NCBI GenBank assembly: GCA_028287895.1
Contig: JAQBOV010000025.1
Span: forward strand, 1 to 58,543
From: Mucilaginibacter sp.
GTDB lineage: Bacteria > Bacteroidota > Bacteroidia > Sphingobacteriales > Sphingobacteriaceae
DNA length: 58,543 nt
Reading direction: 5' to 3'
Positions within the stretch are counted from its first letter, which is position 1. Each line of letters starts with the position of its first letter. The notes beneath the pieces are model-generated. The model was not told the origin of the DNA. It did no database searches and worked only from the letters and a program-made list of their open reading frames with translations. Shown here piece by piece: positions 35,588 to 44,318 of this stretch. A program made the translations under genes and the position numbers.

Positions 35588-35671
35588 ATGAAAGCACTTT
35601 TACATCTCCATAAGATAACAGCAGAGCCTGTTTGTACAGCAACATTACAAAGAATGTACTGTTGTTGCTGA
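35588..35671 (+). CDS. 27-codon leader peptide ending Cys-Cys-Cys
   Basis: A short ORF directly after the operon promoter. It starts MKALLHLHK, has Cys16 in EPVCTATL, and ends LQRMYCCC with codons TGT TGT TGC TGA. Three Cys in the last three positions, immediately before the stop, is the layout of amino-acid-sensing attenuation peptides. Poly-Cys small ORFs that respond to cysteine supply are known in mycobacteria. Downstream lies an operon that harvests sulfate esters, a logical target for cysteine control. The Cys codons sit in a hairpin (next entry). That the ORF is translated is inference, supported by promoter distance and context. Confidence 0.7.
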   Translation: MKALLHLHKITAEPVCTATLQRMYCCC

Positions 35672-35819
35672 ACTTTTCCTCCAGCATAATTTAATTGTCT
35701 GCAAACGCGACAAGAATAATAATGCTACCTGCACATTTTATTGCTTACCGTACAACAGAACAAACATGAAATAAATAATTAAGCTTCAATAAAATAACCG
35801 GCAAGGAAGCCTTGCCGGT
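35637..35819 (+). promoter_or_regulatory. candidate attenuator: alternative RNA stems between leader ORF and susC
   Basis: Stem 1: CAGCAACA (35637-35644) with TGTTGCTG (35663-35670), which contains the last two Cys codons. Stem 2, exclusive with stem 1: CTGTTGT (35659-35665) with ACAACAG (35752-35758). Stem 3: ACCGGCAAGG (35797-35806) with CCTTGCCGGT (35810-35819), a perfect 10-bp GC-rich hairpin, but without a U tract. A ribosome waiting on Cys codons would open stems 1 and 2. How this passes to stem 3 (termination, Rho access or mRNA stability) is not visible from sequence. Confidence 0.5.
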
Positions 35820-35917
35820 CAATTACATGATAGACCAGGACAGACCGCGAATCACATACTGATCTTCATACAAGTTTTACGAACGAATTAATCATTAACA
35901 TAAAACCATTTAAATAT

Positions 35918-38900
35918 ATGGAAATATATATATATTTCTTTTTTAGGGGTGCATCAAAATTTCTAAAATACCTGCTTTGTTTACCCTTATTGTTTATAAT
36001 AGCCACTAAGCCAGCCAGATCGGAAAGTTCTAAAAATTCACCTGGCTTGCACTCTTCAAAGCAAGTAAATTCAAAAACCGATTCTGTTAAAGACGACGAT
36101 GACAGAACAGTATCAGGCACCGTGCTTGATGAGAGCGGACAGGGATTGCCCGGAGCTACTGTGAGGATAAAAGGCACCGAAAAGGGGGTCACTACCGACA
36201 AGTGGGGTAGTTTTCGTTTATTAAGGCCGGACAACAATGCGATCGTTGTAATATCATTCATGGGTTACCGTACACAGGAATTACCGCTAAAGACCCGCAA
36301 GGGTTTTATCATCAGACTTGAAGCTGAACATAATGCCTTAAACGATGTGGTTATTGTTGGGTATGGCACACAAAGGAAAAAGGAGCTTACCGGCGCTATT
36401 TCATCCGTCCCGAAAGAAAACTTAAACCAGGGTGTTTCTTCTGTTGATAATTTGCTGCAGGGGGCTGCTCCCGGTTTACAGGTCACACAGAGCTCGGGAC
36501 AACCGGGCGCATCTGCAACTGTAAGAATACGGGGCGGAAATTCCATTACCGCCGGTAATGAACCCTTATATGTGATTGACGGTTTCCCATTCTATAACGA
36601 CAATACCAGTACCCAGGGAAGTGTTAATCCAAACAGCAGCGCGCAGGGATTAAATGCCCTGGCAACCATTAATCCTTCGGATATTGAATCTATTGAAGTG
36701 CTCAAGGATGCTTCGGCAACAGCCATTTATGGATCAAGGGGGGCGAACGGGGTAGTGATCATTACCACTAAAAAAGGGAAAAAGGGCCATAATGATGTAA
36801 GTTATAGCGTATATATAGGGCAGCAGCAAGTACGAAAAGAATTAACTCTTTTGAATGGAACCCAATTTGCTCAACTGACCAATGATATTCAAACAAGCCA
36901 GGGGTTATCACCCTTTTATACAAATGACCAGGTAAATTCATTTGGGGCTGGGGCCGACTGGCAAAATGCCGCATTTCGCAAAGCGCCTATTCAAAATCAT
37001 TCAATTTCTGTTTCAGGAGGAGATGATAAATCAGCTTATGACATCTCAGGTAATTATTTTGACCAGGAGGGAATTCTTCTTAATTCGGATTTCAAACGGA
37101 TGTCGGTACGTGCAAATTATACCAGGAACGTCTCTGATCAATTTAAGATCGGCCTTAATACCACCGGAAGCCAGTCTTATCAAAATGGCACGTCAGGAAC
37201 CAATATCGCCTCCATCCTTTACACAGCGCCTACGGTCCCTGTAAAAAATGCTGATGGGTCATACAATACAACCAATCCTTTTTCGGCAACCCCAGGTAAC
37301 CCGCTACAGGATCTGTTAATAACCACCAATGAAACAGATGCATTTCGTGTGCTGGGTAACTTTTACGGCGAATATGAAATTATACCCGGCTTAAAGGCTA
37401 AAGTTAGTATTGGTGCCGATGTGATCAATACGAGACAGAACCAGTTTTCGCCTTCAAATGCAACTTCGGGTTATGCTACAAACGGTATTGCAAGTATAGG
37501 AGCAAATAAAGTAGCTACCTGGGTGAGCGAGAATACCCTTACTTATAATAAAATATTAAATGAACATTCGTTTAATGTATTAGTTGGTTACACCACTCAA
37601 ACATCAACCGGTAATTTTAATACATCAGCATCGCAAAACTTTATTTCAAACATTTCCGGATACAATATCTTACAGGGTGGGTCTGTTACCCTGATCCCTA
37701 CTTCAGGCGAATATAGCTGGACCCTTAATTCATGGCTGGCCCGTATAAACTATTCCTATTTACACCGGTATAATTTTACGATAACCGGAAGGGCCGATGG
37801 CTCATCACGTTTTGGGGCAAACAATAAATGGGGTTATTTTCCATCAGCGGGTTTTTCATGGAACATAAAAGAAGAGGATTTTCTTAAAAATGTATCAGCA
37901 ATTTCCAATTTAAACCTGCGCTTAAGTGCGGGTACAACGGGTAACCAGGAGATAGGGGAGTACCAGTCCTTAGTTACACTTAGCCCAACCAATTATTTCT
38001 TTAACGGAACTGTTCAAACCGGCTTTGCCCCAACCAGCCTGGGCAACCCGGACCTTAAATGGGAAAAGACGGCGCAATACGATGTTGGTGTAGATCTGGG
38101 GTTATGGGATAACCGCGTGAGCATCACAGCTGACGCCTATTATAAAAGAACAAGCAACCTGCTCATCAGTGTGCCCGTTCAGCTTTCATCCGGTTATGCT
38201 GCTGAATTGGAGAATGTAGGCAGTGTGGAAAATAAAGGGCTTGAAATTGCATTAAATACCGATAACATAAAGTCCGGCTCTTTTAAATGGAAAACTTCAG
38301 CCAACATTTCCTTCAATCGTAATAAGGTCTTGAGCCTTAACGGACAGCAGTCATTTTTTGCGCAGATCCCTGATGCATACAGCGACCCGTTATATAAACT
38401 TTCACCCGTTGTCATAAAAGTCGGTTCGCCGCTCGGTACTATCTGGGGATATAAATCGGCCGGGATCATACAATCAGGTGAGAACATAAGCCAATTGCCA
38501 ACTCTTGGTACTGAGCAGGCGGGAGACCGTAAATATGTGGACATTAATAAAGACGGTGTCATCAACGCTAATGATAAAACCGATCTCGGCAGCGTACAGC
38601 CTAAATTCACCTATGGTTTTTCAAATACGTTTACTTACAGAAATTTCGACCTGTTTGTTTTCTTCCAGGGATCATATGGCAATAAAATATATAATTTGTT
38701 GCAGGAAGAGCTGGAGCTAACCAACCTGGGCCAAAATGCATCATCGGTATTATTGCAACGCTGGACACCAACCAACCCAAGTAACAGTATACCCCGGGCA
38801 AGTTACAGCCCGGTGGCGCAGGTGCTTGACCGTTACATGCAGGATGGTTCTTACTTACGGTTAAAGAATATTTCATTAGGTTATAATTTCAGCCCGGCAG

Positions 38901-39091
38901 TGGCCCATAAAATATTGGCCAAACAATTAAGGGTGTATGTTTCGGCGCAGAACCTGCTCACTTTCACCCATTACACCGGTTATGATCCGGAGGTAAATAC
39001 GTTCGGACAAAATAACCTGCTGCAGGGAATAGACTTCGGTGCTTATCCAAGTTCAAAAACTTTCCTGGCGGGACTAAACATTACATTTTAA
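35918..39091 (+). CDS. SusC/RagA-family TonB-dependent outer-membrane receptor
   Basis: The 1057-aa protein has a signal peptide (YLLCLPLLFIIATKPARS), a carboxypeptidase-like regulatory domain (RTVSGTVLDESGQGLPGATV, about 65-140), the SusC plug start NDVVIVGYGTQRKKELTGAI, and a 22-strand barrel to the terminal aromatic LNITF. It forms the pore of an active importer energised by TonB. susD starts 3 bp downstream. With the sulfatase genes it probably imports a sulfated oligosaccharide or similar sulfate ester. Codons 2-7 lie in a perfect 18-bp AT palindrome (35921-35938) at the start site. Confidence 0.95.
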   Translation: MEIYIYFFFRGASKFLKYLLCLPLLFIIATKPARSESSKNSPGLHSSKQVNSKTDSVKDDDDRTVSGTVLDESGQGLPGATVRIKGTEKGVTTDKWGSFRLLRPDNNAIVVISFMGYRTQELPLKTRKGFIIRLEAEHNALNDVVIVGYGTQRKKELTGAISSVPKENLNQGVSSVDNLLQGAAPGLQVTQSSGQPGASATVRIRGGNSITAGNEPLYVIDGFPFYNDNTSTQGSVNPNSSAQGLNALATINPSDIESIEVLKDASATAIYGSRGANGVVIITTKKGKKGHNDVSYSVYIGQQQVRKELTLLNGTQFAQLTNDIQTSQGLSPFYTNDQVNSFGAGADWQNAAFRKAPIQNHSISVSGGDDKSAYDISGNYFDQEGILLNSDFKRMSVRANYTRNVSDQFKIGLNTTGSQSYQNGTSGTNIASILYTAPTVPVKNADGSYNTTNPFSATPGNPLQDLLITTNETDAFRVLGNFYGEYEIIPGLKAKVSIGADVINTRQNQFSPSNATSGYATNGIASIGANKVATWVSENTLTYNKILNEHSFNVLVGYTTQTSTGNFNTSASQNFISNISGYNILQGGSVTLIPTSGEYSWTLNSWLARINYSYLHRYNFTITGRADGSSRFGANNKWGYFPSAGFSWNIKEEDFLKNVSAISNLNLRLSAGTTGNQEIGEYQSLVTLSPTNYFFNGTVQTGFAPTSLGNPDLKWEKTAQYDVGVDLGLWDNRVSITADAYYKRTSNLLISVPVQLSSGYAAELENVGSVENKGLEIALNTDNIKSGSFKWKTSANISFNRNKVLSLNGQQSFFAQIPDAYSDPLYKLSPVVIKVGSPLGTIWGYKSAGIIQSGENISQLPTLGTEQAGDRKYVDINKDGVINANDKTDLGSVQPKFTYGFSNTFTYRNFDLFVFFQGSYGNKIYNLLQEELELTNLGQNASSVLLQRWTPTNPSNSIPRASYSPVAQVLDRYMQDGSYLRLKNISLGYNFSPAVAHKILAKQLRVYVSAQNLLTFTHYTGYDPEVNTFGQNNLLQGIDFGAYPSSKTFLAGLNITF

Positions 39092-39094
39092 GTT

Positions 39095-40537
39095 ATGAAT
39101 ATCATGAAAAAAATAGGACTTTTTCTATTGGTGACAATCGCCTTTTTGTCCTGCAAAAAACTGAACGAAGATCCAAAATCGATCATTGTGCAGGATCAGT
39201 TTTATCAAACGTCAAACGATGCGATATCAGCAGTAACCTCTGTTTACAGCGCTCTTAATACTGATCCGGGCGGCGATTTTCCGATGTATGGACGCCAGCT
39301 TTATTTTATGGCCGATGCAGCAACGGATGATGAAACAGAAGGCAACGCAGCCAGCAATGCTGATGTGAGGGCAATGGGCAGTATTGCCTACATAGCTAAT
39401 AACAACCGCATACTTGGAAACTGGACACAGCATTATCGTGGAATAAACTGGGCCAATGTGGCCATTGATAAAATATCAGCAATGCAACTGGATACCACGC
39501 TTAAGAACAGGCTTGTGCGCGAATCAAAATTTATAAGGGCTTTGTTATATTTTAACCTGGTACGTCTATTTGGCGATGTCCCTTTAGTGCTGCACCAGGC
39601 CGCTACCATAAGCCAGACAACTGTTGAGAGAACACCTGCCGAAGACGTTTATAAGCAAATCATAGCAGACCTTACCGATGCCGAAAACCTGCCTGCCAGT
39701 TATTCTGGAAATGACATTGGCCGGGCTACTTCAGGTGCGGCAAAAACCTTATTGGTAAAAATATATCTGACAAGAAAAGACTGGAAAAATGCCATCGCCA
39801 AATCTCTTGAGGTGATCAATGGCCCTTATGGATACGGACTTTTTGGTAATTATGCAGACGTATTTAATAAATCAACCAAAAACGGAAAGGAACATATTTT
39901 TTCAGTACAATTTCTTTCCAACTCAGGTGCAAGCAATAGCCGCGACCGGATCATGACGGATGTTTTTTCAGGTTTTGGAACTAAGATCCCACCGGACCTT
40001 CCGGCTGACAGTACTTTATATAAATCATTTGTATCCACTGATACCCGTAAAGCTGTTACCTACTTTACATCGCTGGTTAATCCGGCTACCGGCCTTCCGT
40101 TTAAATTTAAGTATATCGGGCTCAGAAAGTTTGTTGATACTACACAATTGCTTACCCCTGTTGAATCTGGCATCAATTTCCCCGTGCTGCGTTATGCCGA
40201 TGTATTGCTGATGTATGCCGAGGCGCTGAATGAGGACCAGGGCCCGACAACAGCTGCCTATGCTGCTATCGATCAAGTAAGAGAAAGGGCAAAAGTACCT
40301 GATATTACGCCCGGGTTATCCCAGTCAGCTTTCAGGGATGCGGTTTACCAGGAGCGAAGGTTTGAGTTTGTACAGGAGGGCCAGCGCTGGTTTGATCTTG
40401 TACGCACCGGGCGATTGGTTGCCGCAGTAAAAACGGTCATAGCAAAATCGGCTGTGAGCGACAAAGATAATTTGTTTCCCATCCCGCAGGCCGAAATAGA
40501 TGTCAACCCCAAAGTAACGCAGAATCCCGGGTGGTAG
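39095..40537 (+). CDS. SusD/RagB-family surface lipoprotein
   Basis: A 480-aa lipoprotein with lipobox AFLSC (Cys20). SusD family features follow: EDPKSIIVQDQFYQTSNDAI at the start of the TPR-rich fold, KFIRALLYFNLVRLFGDVPL, and the C-terminal RRFEFVQEGQRWFDLVRTGR with the closing IPQAEIDVNPKVTQNPGW. It acts as the substrate-binding lid over the SusC pore on the cell surface. Encoded 3 bp after susC and 44 bp before the sulfatase. Confidence 0.95.
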   Translation: MNIMKKIGLFLLVTIAFLSCKKLNEDPKSIIVQDQFYQTSNDAISAVTSVYSALNTDPGGDFPMYGRQLYFMADAATDDETEGNAASNADVRAMGSIAYIANNNRILGNWTQHYRGINWANVAIDKISAMQLDTTLKNRLVRESKFIRALLYFNLVRLFGDVPLVLHQAATISQTTVERTPAEDVYKQIIADLTDAENLPASYSGNDIGRATSGAAKTLLVKIYLTRKDWKNAIAKSLEVINGPYGYGLFGNYADVFNKSTKNGKEHIFSVQFLSNSGASNSRDRIMTDVFSGFGTKIPPDLPADSTLYKSFVSTDTRKAVTYFTSLVNPATGLPFKFKYIGLRKFVDTTQLLTPVESGINFPVLRYADVLLMYAEALNEDQGPTTAAYAAIDQVRERAKVPDITPGLSQSAFRDAVYQERRFEFVQEGQRWFDLVRTGRLVAAVKTVIAKSAVSDKDNLFPIPQAEIDVNPKVTQNPGW

Positions 40538-40581
40538 TAAGCGAATAAATAATCATTCATCAAAACTCATATATCATAACT

Positions 40582-42936
40582 ATGAAATTCATATCAAATT
40601 TAAAACGAATAGCGGGTTACCTGCTAACCCCGGTTCTGTTGCTTTTTGTGTTTGTGCAGTATGCTAATGCGCAAACTGATACCGCAGAAGCCTTTAAGGG
40701 TAAAATAGGAAAAACTTTCAGTGAATCAAAGGAGTGGTGGCCCGAAAAAAAGCATGCGCCAAAAGGGGCGCCCAATGTCGTATTATTTTTAATCGACGAT
40801 GCCGGTTACGGTACATCAAGCGCGTTTGGTGGTTTAATGCAAACCCCTACGCTGGACAGCCTCGCCAACCATGGTTTGCGCTATACCAACTTTCACACAA
40901 CTGCCATTTGTGGTCCAACCCGTGCTGCGCTGCTAACGGGGCGCAACCATCATTCGGTGCACATGGGATACTTTAATTATAGTGCGCTGGGTTTTCCGGG
41001 TTACGACGCCCGGATGCCTTTCGATAAGGCGACTATAGCCCAGATATTGCACGAAAATCATTACAATACCTTTGCGGTCGGGAAATATCACCTGACGCCT
41101 CTTAACGAGATCACCTCTGCAGGCCCTTTTGACCGCTGGCCGACCGGGCAGGGCTTTGATCATTTTTTTGGATGGCACCTTGGCCATACAGATCAGTATC
41201 ATCCAAACCTGTATGAAGACAACCAGGTAGCTGACATAGAGCCCAATACCAAGCATGTAAGTACCTTGCTTGCAGATAAAGCCATTAAGTATATCGCCAA
41301 TCAAAGATCAGCTAATCCGGATAACCCTTTCTTTTTATACTTTGCTACCGGAGCCATACATGCACCGCACCAGGCAGATAAAAAATTCATAGATCAATAC
41401 AAAGGTAAATTTGACAAGGGCTGGGATTGGTACCGCGAAGAGGTTTTTGCCAGGCAGAAAAAACTGGGTATAATTCCCGTCAATGCCATTTTACCAGATC
41501 GCGATCCAACAATACCTGCCTGGGACAGCCTTACTCCTGATCAGAAAAAACTTTACTCAAAGCACATGGAAGTATATGCTGCTATGCTCACCCAGGCTGA
41601 TTATGAATTTGGAAGGATCGTAAATTACCTTAAGGAAACAGGCCAGTTGGATAACACGATCATTTTGGCAATGATAGGCGACAATGGATCGAGCCACAGC
41701 ACGCCAAACGGTAGCTTTAACGGGCATATTAATAGTTTGCCCGGCAAAGAGCAGGTAGCTGCAGCTTTAAAGCATGCCGATGAGTTTGGTACATCGAGCT
41801 CGGAAATGGATGCACCTTCCGGCTGGACCCAGGCAACAAATACGCCATTCCGTTTATGGAAAGCAGATGCGAACTCCGAAGGCGGTACGCATAACCCGTT
41901 AATTATTTTTTATCCTCAAGGGATAAAAGAAAAAGGCATCCGTGATCAATACAGTCATATTATTGATATCGCGCCTACTATTGTTGACCTTACCGGCACT
42001 ACCGTTCCTGATGTAATAAACGGATATAAACAAAAGCCATTTGATGGTTCGAGCCTTGTTTACAGCATTAAAGATTCTGCAGCAGCCTCGCGTCATACCA
42101 TTCAATATTATGAGCTAAGGGGTAAACGTGCCATTTACAAAGACGGCTGGAAGGCAGAAGTATATCATCAAACCGGGACTGATTTTGCCAACGATGTTTG
42201 GGAATTATATAACCTGAACACTGATTTTAATGAAAGGATAGACCTGGCAAAAAAAGACACGGAAAAGTTGAAAGAATTAGTGGATCTGTTTGACCATGAA
42301 GCAAAAAAATATAATGTTTATCCGCTTATTGATGGTTCTCAGGACGGAGGAATAGGCGGCAGAAAAAGAAGTGCATTCGGATTTTCGGATAAAATCGTAT
42401 TATACCCGGGTGTTGACCAGTTTTTAAGCTACAGCGGCCCGCAATTAAGCAAACAATCATTCTCTATTACTGCACAGGTTGATGCTTATTCAAAAAACGA
42501 CCAAGGTGTATTATATGCAAATGGCGGCGATTTTGACGGCTTAAGCCTCTTTGTTAAAGACGGCAAATTCCAGGTGGCGCATAATACCGGAACAATTGTC
42601 AAATATCTGGAATCAAAACCTCTTCCGGAAGGAAAATTGAACCTGCGGTTTGAATTACATTATATCGCTCCTAAAGCAAAAGCAGATGCTCCGAATGCGG
42701 TGCCCGGTCAGAAAGCTAAGGCAAACCTAAACGAAAATGCAGGAACAGAATCCATTTATGTGAATGACCTAAAAGTAGCCGAAAGGGAAATAGTTGCCGG
42801 CGAAATAAAATACATTGGCGGCTACATTGATGCTATTGATGTGGGACAGGATTTGAATTCAGCAGTTTCTGATCGTTATAAAATTCCTTTCAAATTTACC
42901 GGCAATCTGAAGAATATAACCATTGAATATAAATAG
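40582..42936 (+). CDS. secreted arylsulfatase (formylglycine-dependent, family S1)
   Basis: The 784-aa protein has a signal peptide (VFVQYANAQ) and the sulfatase domain: VLFLIDDAGYGTSS (Asp72, Asp73 for calcium), the activation motif ICGPTRAALLTGR with Cys110-x-Pro-x-Arg, converted to formylglycine, GKYHLTP, and GDNGSS. A C-terminal beta-sandwich region of about 160 residues (FSITAQVDAYSKNDQGVLYA) follows, as in long AtsA-type enzymes. It hydrolyses sulfate esters in the periplasm. Cys rather than Ser at the motif means maturation by an FGE, which the next gene provides. Confidence 0.94.
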   Translation: MKFISNLKRIAGYLLTPVLLLFVFVQYANAQTDTAEAFKGKIGKTFSESKEWWPEKKHAPKGAPNVVLFLIDDAGYGTSSAFGGLMQTPTLDSLANHGLRYTNFHTTAICGPTRAALLTGRNHHSVHMGYFNYSALGFPGYDARMPFDKATIAQILHENHYNTFAVGKYHLTPLNEITSAGPFDRWPTGQGFDHFFGWHLGHTDQYHPNLYEDNQVADIEPNTKHVSTLLADKAIKYIANQRSANPDNPFFLYFATGAIHAPHQADKKFIDQYKGKFDKGWDWYREEVFARQKKLGIIPVNAILPDRDPTIPAWDSLTPDQKKLYSKHMEVYAAMLTQADYEFGRIVNYLKETGQLDNTIILAMIGDNGSSHSTPNGSFNGHINSLPGKEQVAAALKHADEFGTSSSEMDAPSGWTQATNTPFRLWKADANSEGGTHNPLIIFYPQGIKEKGIRDQYSHIIDIAPTIVDLTGTTVPDVINGYKQKPFDGSSLVYSIKDSAAASRHTIQYYELRGKRAIYKDGWKAEVYHQTGTDFANDVWELYNLNTDFNERIDLAKKDTEKLKELVDLFDHEAKKYNVYPLIDGSQDGGIGGRKRSAFGFSDKIVLYPGVDQFLSYSGPQLSKQSFSITAQVDAYSKNDQGVLYANGGDFDGLSLFVKDGKFQVAHNTGTIVKYLESKPLPEGKLNLRFELHYIAPKAKADAPNAVPGQKAKANLNENAGTESIYVNDLKVAEREIVAGEIKYIGGYIDAIDVGQDLNSAVSDRYKIPFKFTGNLKNITIEYK

Positions 42937-42942
42937 GTGTTA

Positions 42943-42975
42943 GATCCTACTGCGGCAATTTGCCGCAGTAGGATC
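42943..42975 (+). promoter_or_regulatory. strong hairpin between sulfatase and FGE genes
   Basis: GATCCTACTGCGGCAA and its reverse complement, separated by one T, form a near-perfect 16-bp stem just after the sulfatase stop. There is no U tract, and the FGE gene starts 32 bp later, so it more likely tunes mRNA stability or lowers expression of the second gene than ends the transcript. Confidence 0.6.
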
Positions 42976-43007
42976 AGCTATCAAATTATGATAAAAAAAT
43001 TGAAGCA

Positions 43008-44138
43008 ATGAAGCAGGTGTCAATATGGATGTTATTATCAGGTCTTAGTCTTGTTTGTTCACAGTGCAAGCAAAAAGTTGATCAGCTAACCGGTGTAACG
43101 GCGCCGGTTAAAGCCAAAAACGCATTATGCTGTGAGTCAAATATTCCGAAACGTTTTGCCTTGCTGCAAACAACGATCACCAATGTACCGCAACTTAATA
43201 CGGGTGACGCTCATAAAGGAATGATCTGGATAAAACGAGGCACGTTTTTGATGGGTGCCGATAATAAACAAGCCTCGCCGGACGAATATCCCAAACATAA
43301 GGTGACAGTGAATGGCTTTTGGATGGATGCGACAGAAGTAACCAATGCCGAGTTTGCCCGGTTTGTTAAAGCTACGGGATACCTAACCACCGCTGAACGT
43401 AAGCCAGATTGGAACGAGCTGAAAAAACAAGTTGCCCCAGGCACTCCCAAACCGGATGATAGTTTATTGGTTGCGGCCTCACTGGTATTTGATCCGCCAA
43501 AAAGTCCTGTTGAGCTGAATGATTACACACAATGGTGGGTCTGGAAAAAGGGAGCCAATTGGAAACACCCGCACGGACCTGGCAGCAATATCAAAGGGAA
43601 GGACAATTACCCCGTGGTGCATATATCATGGAATGATGCCGTTATCTACTGTAAATGGGCGGGAAAACGCCTGCCTACAGAGGCAGAATGGGAGTGGGCT
43701 GCAAGGGGGGATTTAAAAAATAAAATATACCCATGGGGCGATGAACCGGTCGATCAGGGCAAAATAAAAGCTAACACCTGGCAGGGACATTTTCCTGATC
43801 ATAACACGCTAAGGGATAAGTTCTATGGTCTGGCGCCCGTTGCCTCATTTGCACCAAATGGTTATGGCCTGTATGATATGGCGGGAAACGCCTGGGAATG
43901 GTGCGCCGATTATTACAATAACCAATACTATGCAACGATTGCAAAAGGTGCTTCAAACCCCAAAGGGCCGGCTAATAGTTATGACCCCGAAGACCCGTAC
44001 GCTAAAAAGCGGGTAATAAGAGGAGGATCTTTTTTATGTAATGACAGTTATTGTTCCGGTTACCGTGTGGCCAGGCGCATGAAGAGTACCCAGGACAGCG
44101 GGATGGAACATGTGGGATTTAGATGTGTTAGGGATTGA
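43008..44138 (+). CDS. formylglycine-generating enzyme (SUMF1 family), exported
   Basis: The 376-aa protein has the FGE-sulfatase fold: MIWIKRGTFLMGADNKQ, GFWMDATEVTNAEFARFV, PVVHISWNDAVIYCKWAGKR, LPTEAEWEWAARG, and GYGLYDMAGNAWEWCADYY. The copper-binding Cys pair of true aerobic FGEs is present: RGGSFLCNDSYCSGYR, Cys344 and Cys349, ending GFRCVRD. It would oxidise Cys110 of the neighbouring sulfatase. A signal peptide (LLSGLSLVCSQC, possibly a lipoprotein) implies action in the periplasm rather than the cytosol. An extra N-terminal NALCCESNIPKRFA segment precedes the domain. Confidence 0.92.
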   Translation: MKQVSIWMLLSGLSLVCSQCKQKVDQLTGVTAPVKAKNALCCESNIPKRFALLQTTITNVPQLNTGDAHKGMIWIKRGTFLMGADNKQASPDEYPKHKVTVNGFWMDATEVTNAEFARFVKATGYLTTAERKPDWNELKKQVAPGTPKPDDSLLVAASLVFDPPKSPVELNDYTQWWVWKKGANWKHPHGPGSNIKGKDNYPVVHISWNDAVIYCKWAGKRLPTEAEWEWAARGDLKNKIYPWGDEPVDQGKIKANTWQGHFPDHNTLRDKFYGLAPVASFAPNGYGLYDMAGNAWEWCADYYNNQYYATIAKGASNPKGPANSYDPEDPYAKKRVIRGGSFLCNDSYCSGYRVARRMKSTQDSGMEHVGFRCVRD

Positions 44139-44177
44139 CAGTTAATTTAAAAACCCAACCAGCTCAAATTAAAACAG

Positions 44178-44209
44178 ACCGCTTTAAAGAGATTTAGAGG
44201 CGGTTTTTT
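44178..44209 (+). terminator. terminator of the susCD-sulfatase-FGE operon
   Basis: ACCGC (44178-44182) pairs with GCGGT (44200-44204), with TAAA/TTTA pairing inside, followed by six T. It lies 40 bp past the FGE stop. Confidence 0.7.
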
Positions 44210-44263
44210 GTTTTACAGTAATTTTAACTGCAGGCGCTCCCAATAATGGACTTTTGGACATAC

Positions 44264-44294
44264 TTTGTTTAATTGTTTAAATAGCTTATCTTTG
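44264..44294 (+). promoter_or_regulatory. promoter of the TetR gene
   Basis: TTTG (44264-44267), 19-nt spacer, TATCTTTG (44287-44294): an exact Bacteroidota promoter. Transcription should begin near 44300, which places the ATG at 44265 before the transcript and supports the start at 44319. Confidence 0.7.
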
Positions 44295-44318
44295 CGTCAA
44301 TTAAATATTCCATACTTA

